DNA of 64,000 nucleotides from Hippophae tibetana. Lineage: Eukaryota > Streptophyta > Magnoliopsida > Rosales > Elaeagnaceae. Both the position numbers and the translations under genes were made by a program. Numbering within the stretch: position 1 is the stretch's first letter; each line of letters opens with the position of its first letter. This document shows, piece by piece, positions 1 through 13,530 of this stretch. The notes under the pieces are model-generated. The model had not been told where the DNA came from, did not search any database, and saw nothing but the letters and a program-made list of their open reading frames with translations. The DNA lies in NCBI GenBank assembly GCA_037013495.1, contig CM072803.1, positions 23,035,001 through 23,099,000 of the forward strand, read 5' to 3'.

Positions 1-3000
1 TTGACATCCCTAATTGAAATTGATGGATAAATTGTTTAGGTGAAATTTTGTTGGAAAATTGGAATCTACTTGCCTTGCCACTAGAATTGCGGTCACTTCT
101 CTGCCATTTCCATAGTAGATGAATGGCATTTGAAGCTAATGCCAGGATAGCATTCCCTGAATTTGTATAGATTAACCTCGCTATCTGTGATAATCAAGAG
201 GATTATAAGAATTATCAGCCAAATTTAACAGTTATAGCATAAAACCCCCCCCTTTAAGACTCACTTAGCAATTGCCATACCTTGGTCACTCTCATGTTTT
301 CTTGTAGCCTCAAAGACCGACATTGAGAAGGTTCATTAATTTCTGTGATCTTCCAAATCTTTGATTTGTCATTCGATTCTTCCAGCATTCTAGGTTTCAC
401 TTCCATCTGGTTCCGTGCATCCCCATTCTGGGTAGATTTAAAGCTTTAACATAAATATACAATCACAAAAGCAGCAGTTGAAACTTAAAAGGGCACTTGA
501 GATAAACAGAAGAGAGATAAATATGAAGTTAAAGGGACAGTTGCAAACACCATATAAAACATACCATCCCAGAAATAGCGAGCATTCTAGGTTTCACTTC
601 CATCAGGTTCCGCACATCCCCATTCTGAGAAGATATAAAGCTTTAACATAAACATACAATCACAAAAGCAGCAGTTGAAACTTAAAAGGGCATGCGCATG
701 AGAGAGACAGAAGAGAAAAATATGAAGTTAAAGGAATAGTTGCAAACACCATATAAAGCATACCATCCCGGGAATAGCGACAACAGAAGAACCTCTGTCC
801 GCCAGTCCAGAACTTGCAGCAGCAGCTGTGATGGGGCTTATAGTAGGCTGGAATAGATATATAACACATTAAGCATAACTAAAACTACTTTAGGAAAATA
901 CGAAGGTGAGGAAGCTAATAAGCCTACCTTCACCACAGCTTCAGATGTCCTTGATGCATCATAAGAAAGATTCTCAAAATTGCGCAGTAACCGAACACCG
1001 TCTGTATTTGCCAAAATTTTAATCCCATTTTCATTGGCAGACACAGCCAAGAGAGCTCCCTCCTTGTTAAAGCGGATACGGGGGCTTGCCTACGAATTAA
1101 GAATGACAAGTGTTGAGTGAAAACCATTTCCGACTTTTCTGTACAAATTTATAGAAGGTAATTAACTTACTGGAAGGCCTCCATCAGCATCAGCGGTTGT
1201 TAAAAGTTGAACATTTTCCATATCCCAGAATTTGATAGAGAAATCATCACCAGCAGCCAAAAACCGGTTCTTTGTTGTGTCGAATTGCACAACACCCAAG
1301 GATCGTTTGCGGAATCCTTCATAGGTTCTCTCTATAGCCCCTTCACTTTCATTCCACTCAACAATGAAGGACTCCCCATCTTTACTTGTTCCACATGAAA
1401 AAAGTCTGCAAATTAAATGGAACCAATATTTAGCTCAACCATGCACCAAGCAAGAAATAGTAAAGGACAGTAGTCTCAATAAGATGGTTGTGAGTATTAA
1501 CCTTCTACCATCTGCACTATATGCCATGGTTGTGCACCAGCGCCCAGGAGCATCATAATCAACTCGAGATCCCATGTTGTCATACAACCATGCTTTTATC
1601 TTGCCATCCAAAGCCGTTGAAAAGATAAACTACAACATAACCAAAAGATCACATCAAACCATGCCACAGCTTGGACTTGATATTTAGAGATCAAGCGAGA
1701 CATGCGTAGAAAATGTGACAACAAAATACTACATACCTGAATGTTTTCCTTATAATGGGGACAGACAGAATACACAGGAGCCTCATGACCCTCAAAGGTA
1801 TATTGCTTTGCGCCGGTGGCAGCATCCCAGACCTGGAAGTCCCTAAAATAATCAATAATTGATAGAAAATTTAATCTGGCAAAACAAATTAAGAAATAAA
1901 TCTTTCGACCAACCTTGATTGTCTTGTCATCACCACAAGTTATAACACAAAGTTGCTTGTTTGGATGGGAAAATGCTAGATCATTTACTCCACCAACATG
2001 AGCATCAATCTGAGTTGCATACCATCAAACCATAAATCTAAAAAATTGTACAGAAAAATAGAGTGAAAGTCCAGAAAAACTATACCAATCTATAAATACC
2101 TCTAGATGCTGCCTAACATCATCACTTCCATGATAAGAATATATTTGAACAATGTGCCTGGAATATGCAACACCTGTTATTGGAAGACAATCATGTGAAA
2201 CATTACAGTTCATCCTAGAAATGATGGTAAAATTTATCTTGAATTAACCAGCAGTTACTTTTAAGCTTACCAAATAAAGAACCATCAGGGCTCCAATTTA
2301 CACGATTAACAGAAACACCAGGATCCTTTACTAGAGCAGCCTGAATTAAATGAAATAAGGTCAGCTTATAAAACATTGAGGTTGATTAAAGTCCACGGTG
2401 AAATAAACATGAATGAGAAAGTATAGAAGGACCTGCAGAGGCGTTGAACAAGCACTAAGATCCCAAACTTTGAAGTTCCTCAAAACCAAACGTTCTCTAG
2501 ATCCAACTTCCCACAACCCTATATCCCCGACATTGGTACCAACTGAGGCATAAAGAGTATCAAATTGTGAATTAAGAGTACTGAGAGGATCTTTAATCCC
2601 CAATTAAAAAAAAAGCTCTGGTTCAAAGACAAACCAAGAAGTAATGTTTGCTGAATTGGATGAAAGTCCATGCTCATAGGGGATGAACCCTGATTCAGAG
2701 TCCGCACAACAGTTTTCGGCAAGTCATCTGGTGCATTAAAAGCCTGACCATGACCATGACCATGACCATGACCATGACCATGACCATGACCATGACCTTG
2801 ACCATGACCATGACCTTGACCATGACCTTGACCATGACCTTGAAATGTCATTGGCAACACATTAACAGGAAGATTTACCTGCAATTGTGATTTAAAAACA
2901 AAACAGAAAAGGAAAGAGTTAGAAAAGGAGTTGATACAAGTATACATGAGTTAATAGCTTGACATATTTTGCAATACCTCTTCAGACATCAACATGGGCC

Positions 3001-5128
3001 TTGTTCTTTTAGCGACATGATCAGAATCAGTAGATGGATAATCCACAGAAGGATTAGTCGGAGGGGTCCTTGGATGCTTTAATGCCGCTATATAAGCAAA
3101 AAGAACCCAGATAAGAGTTATTTAAATACATGTGATATGAGTGTATATAACAAAAGAAAGATAGAGCTCTAAATCAGAACATGATATTTTACCAGCCATA
3201 GATGGAGAACCAAGACCAATAGCTCCTCCTCCAGAAACTGCAGGATGAGTAATAGTTGAAGGATTGGACATCCAACTAGCAAGAGGTGTGGGAACCGGTG
3301 CCGGTGTTGGTTGAAAAGGCTGAACAAAGGAAGCCAAAGCTCGTCAAAGAAAATTTTCTTATAAAGAATTGGAAAACTCTCCTCATCTCAAATTGAAATT
3401 AGATATAAGTGGCAGAATGAGACTGAACGAAACAGTTGAGTCCACCTCTAACAATGAGTCACGTTCTACCCACCTAATTTGAGATTTATTTTCAACTTGA
3501 GATGAATACTTTAAAAAATTGGACAACCATTAAGCTGTATAGCCTACCCCATGTGCACCTAAAGGTGGAAAACCTCCAGCTTTTGGCAAAGATCCAAGTA
3601 GAGGGTTGTTTGCAGGTGATGGGGCCCGAGCACCATTGGGTTGTCCGCATGAATGATCCACAAAGAGAGTTTTAATGTCTGGATTTGGCCTTGGGTTTTT
3701 GCAAAGTTGATGCTGCCAATTTAAACTGCAATTCAAAAATGAAAATCAGTTTCCCCAATGAAAACTTAGAGTACTAATATTCAAGAAAAAACACTAATAC
3801 AGGTCTCCAAAGCTTTTATTGTTCAACAGCTATCCTGCTTGTTTTACTAAACACTGAGTGCTACATAAGAGATTCCAACAAAAACAGTACTTTCCTTGTG
3901 TTCCAAACAGGTTGGATAAAAAAAATCTAGCTCAAAATAAATGAAGTACAAAACATATCCGTGGGCTGCACACAATTTCCTTAGCATAATTAGACCAAGT
4001 CCAAAAAAAGAAAAACCTAGCAGTAAAATAAGATCACCATCATCATCGTAGCAGTATTTCTTGGCAATATTAAAGTTTACAAACTGAATGTGTTATTTTA
4101 AGAGAAATTACCTTTGATTAATAAGGGTCCTCAGCCTCGAATTTTTTAGGTTGGGGAACTGCAATTTATCGCGGAATAACGGGTTGGCCTCAATCAGTTT
4201 CTTGAGCTCAACCAACATGATTGCCCTGGCAGACTTGGTATCTCCATACTTGGATAGCTGCTCATTCTCCCTATCATTCATCAAAAACATCACAATTACC
4301 CGTGTTAGTGAAACCAGAACTTTAAAGAAAGTGAAAATTGCCATAGATAACCACTTTTTTTAGCTAATAAAACATTTCTTTTTCACATATGCCCACTTTT
4401 TGTTGTAGTACAGGCTACAGCTGAGTATTAAAGTGATCATATGTTGAAAAATTTCATATTGTTGCTCAAATGTGATATAATATGTAAGTCAATCACACTA
4501 AAAAAAATTATCAGTTATCACATACCTAAAATTTTCCAACGTCAAGAGCTGAGTGATCTCCTTGAAAAGGTCTTCATTAAATGTACAAAAAACTTTTAAA
4601 TCCTTAGTTAAAATCTCTACCGCCTTAGGCCGATCGTGCCTATTGAATTTGCAAACATTGTAATATAAATCCAGGTAAACTAGTCAGAAACAGACAAAAA
4701 GTTCCTAAAACAAACAAAAATGAATTTAAAATTGAAGAAATTGCAAACTTACTTATCCAATGCCTCAAGATACTTCTGCTTCCTAATCTCAAAAAAGATT
4801 TTCATTGAGTAACGATTATCGTCTACTTTTGTAAACCCAGAAAGGTATCTCTCAACTTCATCCCAATTGCCATTATGTACCTCATCCTCGAAATACTTCA
4901 TGTTAAAGAAAAACCCCGATTCCTGTTCTAGCCTGTTTATGTTTTTGTGGCAATTAATGAGAGAAAATTAAAGACAGCTAAAATCCCAAAAATAAATATT
5001 AACAATTTTTTAATTTTTAATATTAAAATAAAAAAATTAAATGCTTACTTATGAACTGTCTCTTTAAACTTTTCCTCATCTAGAAACTGTAAGATCAGAA
5101 ACACAAGCTCCCTACTGAGAGAGGACAT
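1..5128 (-). CDS. TPR: TOPLESS/TOPLESS-related (TPR) transcriptional corepressor, C-terminus beyond left edge
   Basis: Groucho/Tup1-type nuclear corepressor, recruited by EAR-motif proteins in auxin, jasmonate and developmental signalling (family knowledge). Twenty coding exons can be read: 5128-5049, 4932-4753, 4639-4526, 4270-4112, 3725-3548, 3319-3193, 3087-2978, 2878-2635, 2542-2433, 2340-2271, 2173-2100, 2009-1914, 1832-1737, 1629-1502, 1405-1171, 1089-928, 847-764, 624-565, 427-281 and 184-70. All have GT-AG borders and phases agree, giving 856 residues. The N-terminus [20 protein letters not shown] is the LisH motif, followed by CTLH/CRA-type helices to about residue 200, then a proline-rich linker and WD40 repeats ([46 protein letters not shown]). 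Family members have about 1,130 residues, so roughly 300 lie outside the window. Oddities are a 32-residue Gly-His/Gln tract and an extra 20-codon exon. Sequence alone does not settle whether this is TPL, TPR1 or TPR4. Confidence 0.96.
385..780 (-). repeat. Tandem duplication (about 197 bp x2) spanning an exon end, an intron and an exon start in the TPR gene
   Basis: The unit at about 385-581 is repeated at about 582-780 with scattered substitutions and small indels, roughly 90% alike by eye. On the minus strand it covers the last bases of exon 17, an intron and the first ~44 bases of the NGDxRN exon. The result is an extra exon at 624-565 of exactly 60 nt, bounded by a good acceptor (cttctcag) and a good donor (ATGgtatgt). 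It joins in phase 0 on both sides. Confidence 0.95.
2747..2842 (-). repeat. Coding hexanucleotide microsatellite, 16 units, encoding a Gly-His/Gly-Gln tract
   Basis: Sixteen uninterrupted 6-bp units on the plus strand: 12 of accatg and 4 of accttg. On the minus strand they encode 12 Gly-His and 4 Gly-Gln dipeptides, residues about 330-361 of the TPR protein, in the linker between the N-terminal domain and the WD40 repeats. Arabidopsis TPL has only a short Gln-Ala-His-Gly-His stretch at this place (from memory of the family). The frame is kept because the unit length is a multiple of three. Confidence 0.97.
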
Positions 5129-5790
5129 CTTAACCTCCTCTTCTTATTTTCCAACCAAATATCACCAAAAATATGACTAGATCTGAAGACAAAATGAAAA
5201 AGACAAACATAAATTTGGAAAGGGTCAGCTGAAAATAGCTCATAAATTCAAAAACTCGAAAGAAACAGATACACAATTGAAAAATATGCAATACCCACAA
5301 CTAGATCAATAAGCAAAAACTAATTACAGAGGTGTTTATCATATTCAAATTTCAAACACACCAGCGAACAGAGGGAATTTTGAGCTATCAAAAAGTTTAA
5401 GGGAATAAATTTCTCTTTTTTCCCTTTAGAAAGATTAAAGAGACAGAAATAAAAGCAGCTTTAAATGACCCAAGCTAACATTGAAAAGAGCAAGGAAAAC
5501 AAAAGTCAAGCAAAAATACAAAAAAAAAAAAAAAGCAAATAAATTAAGTGATTATATTCTGAAAATACAACAGGGGAAGAGAGAGAAATTTAGAAAGCTC
5601 TCACCTTGAGGACAAAACCAGAGCAATAATAGAAACCCAGAAGGACTAAAGAGGAAGAAGAAGATAATAGAGCTCAAACGATTTTTTTCTCTCCCCAGAG
5701 ACTCAATAGTAAACCCTATCGCCTACTCTCTCTCTATAATGCAAATAATACGTTCTTATTTATATGTAAGAGACATTGAAATTTGCAGAT
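5129..5790 (-). promoter_or_regulatory. 5' UTR with intron, and proximal promoter of the TPR gene
   Basis: A probable 5' UTR intron runs 5604-5183 on the minus strand. It has donor CTCAAG|GTGAGAG and an acceptor after a pyrimidine tract (ttttgtcttcag|ATCTAG). The untranslated first exon would lie at about 5605-5720. It is preceded by a GA/CT-rich stretch near 5729-5740 and AT-rich TATA-like sequence near 5755-5770. A poly-A run sits at about 5520-5534 inside the intron. The transcription start is inferred, not seen. Confidence 0.55.
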
Positions 5791-8700
5791 GTGAATTTTA
5801 TAGGAAAAGAAAAGAGATAAAGAGGTTGATATGTCAACCTAGTTATCAATGATAAGCTCTTAATTATAATAAGTTATTAGATAAGCTATTAGCTTTTGAT
5901 AAGAGTAGTGCATTGGTTCTCCTAACATCAGTGCGGAATCAGTAGCTGACAGCTGTAGCTCAGCTTTATAGCAAGTGGGAGGAGCTACTTTACATATTTT
6001 ATATTATTTTTTAATTATATAAAATAATACATTTAAAATATAATATATTCTAATCGAAATTAATTTTTTTAACACAATAAAAATATATAAAATATTTATT
6101 ATAATTTTAAAATTAATTATATAATATTATCATTATTAATAAATAAAGTTATTATTAATTTAAAATAATTATAATAATAACATCTTTAAATAATATCGAT
6201 ACATTTTAAAATTTATAATAAAAAAATAATATTTAATAATTTCAATTTAAACTACATGAAATTAAATTACTTTGAATATTTTTTAAATAATAAATATTAA
6301 TTGAATATAAAATATATTATTATTATTATAATTTTTTAAAAATAATATTATTTTTTATTATACTAAAATTAAAAATAAGGATAATTTTATAATTAATGTA
6401 AATTTTATTAAATCATATTTTCATTTTAAAAACATGTAAAATATTAAATCATAATATAAAATATTGATATTATATAATATATAAGAAAATGTTTCGTAAT
6501 TGACTATATTCTCCGAACAGAATCCTTTCTTTTAGATCTAAATGTTGAAATGATCCAACGGTTAATACCTAGAGTCACCGTACAACTGGAAAGAAGATGA
6601 AAATTATTTGGAAACCGATATGTACTTCCTTATTATTCATTTTGCACCAAAACGAAGATAGAATATTGTAATAAATTATTTTTAGATAAAATATTGTTAT
6701 AATTTAAATTATTATTAATAAAAAATATTTATAATCATATCAACTTAAATTATTATCTATTAAATCATAATAATTTAAATTATATTAATATCATATTTGT
6801 CTTATATTCTTGTAACGTGCAAAGATTATCACCACAAGACTAGCTATCAATATCATGATACTCACATGTTTTTAATTACCATCTTCCACTAAACGACAAA
6901 GTATTGAAAGGACGATCCTTTAATACTTTTCTCACTATACGTTGAAAAAATATTACAAATATTATTATATATATTTAAAATAAAAAATATAATAAATTTA
7001 TAATAATAAAAATAATATCCATATTAATTGTTACTTATCTTAAATTAAAATAATGATATTATTTTATTGTTATGAATTTTAATAATAGATATTTTTTCAA
7101 AAAATAATTTATTTTTTAGTAAAATTTAACCACATATAATATTGTATATATTACTAGTGAAAATAATTATTTTATTATTTTTATTGTAAAAAATAATATA
7201 ATAATATATAAAATTATTATTATTTTGTATTTAAAATTTAAAATTTATTATATTTAATTGTATAATATATATAATTTTACTTATATATATTTATTTTGAT
7301 TATTAAATATATAACAAAAATTAAAATGGGAGATGCGTAAAAGAAATTAAAATTTCGATGAAGAAATCTTACGCTGCCCGGTCCCCACCTGCCCCCGTTT
7401 ATATCTCTAAGTGGAAATTTAGGATGACGGTAACATTTATCTTACAATATTGTCATAGTGCCTCACCCGGTCCCACTTTTATGTTTCGGGAGATGAGATG
7501 CTATATTTATTATATATCGTGAGGTACAGCTGTAAAAATCATTATAATATCGTACATTTTATTTAGTTCTCAATTTCTCACGAGAAGTAAGTGAATTATG
7601 ACTCACATAACAGTGACGATTTACACATGTCGTGCTATCTTTTTTTCTTTTTTAATACTTTTAAGCGAAAGAATCTGATTTACTTTTTTTTTTTTTAAAT
7701 ATCATATAGTTAATTTATCAATTTGATTGAAAAATTATTATGTAAAATGTGTATTTGTTTTTGTGTTTAAATTATCATGTTTAAAAATATTATTCAAAAA
7801 AATAATCAATTAAAATTTATTATTTAAATAAAAATATTGTATTAATTTTTTAAAATTTTTATGTTTAATTAATCTATAATAATAATACTAATATATTATT
7901 ATTTAACATGTTATATGTTATTAATACCGTATAATTTTTTTATTTTTAAAATATTTTTTAGGGTTAAAAATAAATGAGATTATTATTAAAAAAAATTATA
8001 CAATTTAAATTAATTTATGATTATGATTTGTAGTTTAAATTTATTTTTAAGTGTTAAATATAAAAATTTATATCATTAATAATCTATAAATAAGATTATC
8101 ATTAATTTATGGTTATAATTTGTAGTAAAAAATCATATATTTAACGCGCAAAAATGTAGTCAAAAATGATGAATTATATGATGCGATAATAAGTGGGGGC
8201 TTGAGGCTTGATCGTAACATTGTAGCATAATAAGAAAATGTCAATTTGTGCGTGACTCGTTCTCGAATTTTAAAATAAATAATTATTTGTTTATTATTTC
8301 ATCCATTCAATCGTGGATGTGACTCTAACACTTGCTTAAATAAAAAATAATAATTGACTCTTATGCAGCCTCCTTGAAAGCTACTCAAGTTTTTTTATTT
8401 TATCTATTCAAAATTTTATTTTAAATTTGGGATATAATATAGATAATATATTATAACATTATTAATAAATTTAATTAAATTTAATTATACATAAATTATT
8501 AATGAATAACTTTGTAATTATATTTAACTTAATTTATTGATTATAAATTTATATAATAATTATAATCATTTCATTTATTTGTTAACACGTGTGTAATAGT
8601 TAAAAGCAAGTTGTAATGCGAGAAAAAGTAATAAAATAAATTATCATAATCTATAAGTCAAATAAGATAATTTTTTTTATAGCTCATGTAATTGTCATCC

Positions 8701-11700
8701 TTTAAAACCAAAGAATTTTACAATTTTCATAAATTATAGATTCAAAACTTATATGTATATTATCAAAAAAATAAGAAAAGTATTATAATTATTTATTCAA
8801 ATAAAATTTTTAAAATTATATTTATAAGAAAAAAGTTAATAAAATATTAACATAATATGCTAACTTAAATTAAATTAATATACTTCAAATATAATTTTGT
8901 GTATTAATTTTTATATAATTAAAATATATATAAAAAAATTATTAAAATTTTAATATAATAAATACATGTATATAATTTTAATATAAAATATTAATTAAAA
9001 TATTATATATTATAGAGTTTATAAAAATTATATTTATGGATAAACACACATTAATATAAAATTAGGAACGTGTTATTCTTAAAAAAAATTATTTTTATCA
9101 CTCCGTGCATGGTGTTTAAATTAAATTTATGTATATATTATTTTCTCACAACTAACTAATCTTATATTTTAGTTTATCAAAAAAACAAATAAAAAATAAA
9201 TCTTGTTGTCTTTCGCGAGTAGAAATCTTCGGTCTCCACACATAAATTTTAGTTCGATAATAAACTATATTAAAAATTATTAAAATAATACCGATTAAAT
9301 TTAAATTAAACTTGTTGTAAGAGAATAAATCTTAGTAACAGATCACTAAATAGGAAAAAAAAAAGTTTATTATCTTAAATCGTAAGGAGCATAAATTATT
9401 ATTAACGAGAGTAATGGATTTAATATTTATATCCAGGATAATCATTATATACACACCAAAAAAATAATATTAATTATTTTTTTTTGTAATTAAAAATATA
9501 TATTATATATATTTTATTTTAATAAAAATATATTTAAATTATTGAAATTTTAGATATAAAAATTTAGAATTTAAATTAAATATAATTATATTTCCGTAAT
9601 TTATCTATAATTTTATAAATATTATATTTTAAATTATATTTATTTAAAATTTAGATAAAATATGTACTCCTCTTAGCATCTAGATATAACTATACCTGAT
9701 TATATTTTTGTTTATAAATTTTAAGTGTATTAATTCTATAATTTTTTGTTAAATATAATTAAAGAAAAAAGTTAAAAAATCTAAAGATTTATATTCTCAC
9801 ACTTTATGTAAGGAAACTTCCAAGAAACTTTCATAAAATTAAAAAATAAAATAAACAAAAACTCTCTGCATCTTTTATCTCATGCTAATATTATATTTAT
9901 CATAACTACGTACAAGATCGAGCATCCAATTCTCTTAGTCCAAAAGATAACTATGGAAAGTCGAAAATCGAAAAGACAACTCTTTCGATTTCACAGTATT
10001 TTTCACCCTTAAATTTATTTACCTATATTATTATAAATATTGAAAATAAAATTATTTATTTTTTAAAAAAATTGATAATTAATGTCCTACCTTCACATTA
10101 ATCAATGACATTGATGATTAACAAACTAATTTAAAAACCAACGATATTAGATTGCATTAATTTATACTGTTTTTAATAATTTTTAAACACCTATAAATTT
10201 AAAAAAGAGAGAATTTCTCAGATAGGTTTAAGAATAGACAATTGACTCTTCTTCAATCTCGATGTTAGGTCGGGACTAATATAGTACCAGACAATGACTC
10301 GTGACATTTCCCTTTCCCTAATTCGTAATGATTCTAGTAATGCATTTTAGATTCTTTAAATGAATGGTAAGTTATATATTTTTATTTTTATTTTTTCTTA
10401 ATAAATATATCTAATGTGATTATAAATTTTTAACTAGTTAATGCATTTATTAGTTCATACTTTTAGGTAAAAAAATGTATACTTTATTTTAAATTTTAAT
10501 AATTAAATTGTTGGATATTAATAAAATTTAAGAATTTAAATATCATAAAAATATAAATTTATGGATTTTTTTTTACGTGGTATTATAAACATTTGAAGTA
10601 TGGGTATTAAATTATATCAATTAATAATATATACACCAAAGTATCTAAAATATATGATTTTAATTAAGAGTATTTTTTTCTTGATTATATACATTACACA
10701 ATAAATACAATATAATTCTAATTGGGTAGTTTTATTGCAAACGTAATTTTTACTAATGTTGAGGTAAATTTTATATTTTTAAAAATATTGAGGATAATTA
10801 TTTAAAATAACACATAAATAATTCTTAATAATGAAAATAAGTCTCTTTAAATTTAACGTTAGAATGCTACTATTATTAATTTCTTATTTTCTAAATCTAA
10901 GCAATATATTAAATTTATCTTATCTTATCAAAATATGATTTTTTATAAAATTATTATTAAATTACTATTTTTACTTATGATGGGGACCCTTAGCTAACTT
11001 TCAAATTGGTCTAAGCAAATGCGTAGCTCATAGCTGACAGATCCTGAAAATGACATTTTGAGTTATGTATGGAGAGATCCATTTATTTACATGATTAATT
11101 TTTATGGCTTTTTATTTATTTAAAAAATTATTTCATCAATTATTTTTATTATTATTTTCAAATATATTTAAATATATGTATTATTATTTAAAATATCATT
11201 GAAATATGTGGTATCATAGTATACTAAATTATCAAATAAAACTATTAAATTTAAATATCTTAATTATAATAATTAATAAATTATTGCAATATTTGTATCT
11301 TTATTTTATTTTAATTAAATATAATATTTTTATTTTTATATTATTTAATTATTTACAATTTTTTTTTTTGAAAATATATATTTTTACCTTAATGTAATAT
11401 AAAAAATAAGCATAATATAGAATGAACTAAAAATAAATTTTTATTTATTAAAAAAATCATGCAATTCAACTATATAATAAACTGTGGATTTTAATATTAG
11501 TTTTAAACAAATGGAAATATGTAATAATATAATTTAAATTTGATAAGTATATAATAATAATTATTATTATGACTTTAAAATTATTTATGTTTAAAAAATA
11601 AAATAAAATAAAATTCTTTAATTATGATAAGATGAAAAATTAATATAAAAATTTGAAAAAATATTCTTAAAATAAATATTTAATTAATTTATTAAATATA

Positions 11701-12273
11701 CAATTATTATTATTATTTTATTAATAAAAAGTTTATTAATTATTACACTAATAAAAAATATATACACAATAATAATTATTTTATGACTATTAGATATGAC
11801 ATTTTGTGACAATGATATATAATTTAAATATAAATGATATTTCATTTAATAAATAAATAAAATATAATAGCATGATATATACGAACTTAATACATGATTA
11901 TCAATGAGTTATCTCAAATATAATAAGATTACACATATAATTATACATTTAATGATTACTCATTAAATTAATAATTATTAACCGTATGAATTGTTATTTT
12001 TAATGTAATAAAATAATTAAATTATATAAAATATTGATTTATAAAAATATATTTATTATATTAATATTTTGATATCTATTAGTGTAAAAATTAATAAAAA
12101 TAAGTATTTATTATCTAAATATTTTGATATTTATTGGTCTAAAAAATAAAAATAAAAACTATTGACCTAATATTATATTTTTTTTATATAAAGATATCAT
12201 AAATGAATTGGTTGAACACTTATTAGATATATAATTATTAATTGTATAAATTATCTTTAATGTAATTATAAAA

Positions 12274-12280
<7 letters not shown>

Positions 12281-12319
<39 letters not shown>
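12281..12319. repeat. (TA)n microsatellite
   Basis: An uninterrupted TA dinucleotide run of about 39-40 bp. Confidence 0.95.
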
Positions 12320-12323
<4 letters not shown>

Positions 12324-13516
12324 GTAAAAAAATAAAGAAGTCGTCGGCTAATTACCAAAACGTTTTTTGTATACGATAAAGATCAGACATAAAAGGTTAA
12401 ACTCCTCCTCCTACCAAAATTCACTATATCAATAATTTTACTATAATTTAATATTTTATCTAATAAAATTAACACTAATATATATTTTTTTAAAAGTTAA
12501 TTTGTTAATAAATTTTACTATAAACATAATTAGAATTGTATTTTGAAATGTGAATATAGTTTAAAAAAATGATATTATCATAATTATAGTAAAAATATAC
12601 AAATTATTTATTTTACATAGTTAACGATATTATTATAATTTATTAATGATAATTTTATATAATAGTAATGAAAATAAAATATATATTCTATAATAATAAT
12701 AATAACAATAAAAGTTATTATAATTATATCATTATTTATAATTAATATATTTTAATTTAAAATTATCATAAATATAAAATAATTATAGTAATTTAGTTAG
12801 TGATAATATATCTTCTAATTTAATACGTTCAACTACTACGTAGTCATTACTTGTTTGTTTTTTTACGATGAATATTGTATGGTGTCTGAATTATTCTCAT
12901 TCAACCCAAAATTAGTTGAAATTTTGACTTTTTTGAGTCTAACAATAACTTAAGGATGTGAGGTTATTATTTTATCCAAGATAGCGACATGAGATAACAA
13001 AATTATCACGAGACAATAACGATTTTTTTCTTTTCATGTAATTAAGTGGGGCAAAGCATATTTACAAATTCTACGATGGTTTTGGAATCAAATCACACGA
13101 AAGACTTGAAAGAGAAGTTTTGCCGACTACATTTATATTTTTAAGTTAAAAAATAAAAAAAGTAATTAATTATTTTATATCAAAATTAATTCTTAAAGTT
13201 GAATTATAGTTTTTGTACGCTAAAATCTATCAAATTTTATTTTATTTAACAACATTAAAATATTATTTTTTATAATTTTTTTAAAATAATTAAATATCTT
13301 AATTTTATAAATCACTTATTAATTTATAGACACAAATATTCACACTGATGCGTCACTTATTTGGCTGCGAGTCATCCTTTACTTACGTGTTTCATGGTAG
13401 TTCATATTCATGTGTCTTAATAGAATTCAAAATCTAAGTTAAGTATAATGAGTTGAATAAAGAATAATTGTCGAGCTTAAGCTTTTAGTAAGAATAATTA
13501 ACTACTATTCTTAAGT

Positions 13517-13530
13517 TTAGTATCAGAGTC
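13517..13530 (+). other. PBS-like site of a possible decayed retroelement
   Basis: TTAGTATCAGAGTC resembles the initiator-Met tRNA primer-binding site (TGGTATCAGAGC) of plant LTR/TRIM elements and is followed by 'taatctcgagtttgag'. No LTR pair or coding capacity was found around it, so this is only a possible relic. Confidence 0.25.

Noticed and set aside
12281..12319. (TA)n run as a possible replication origin or matrix attachment site
   Set aside because: A simple microsatellite; sequence alone cannot support such a role.
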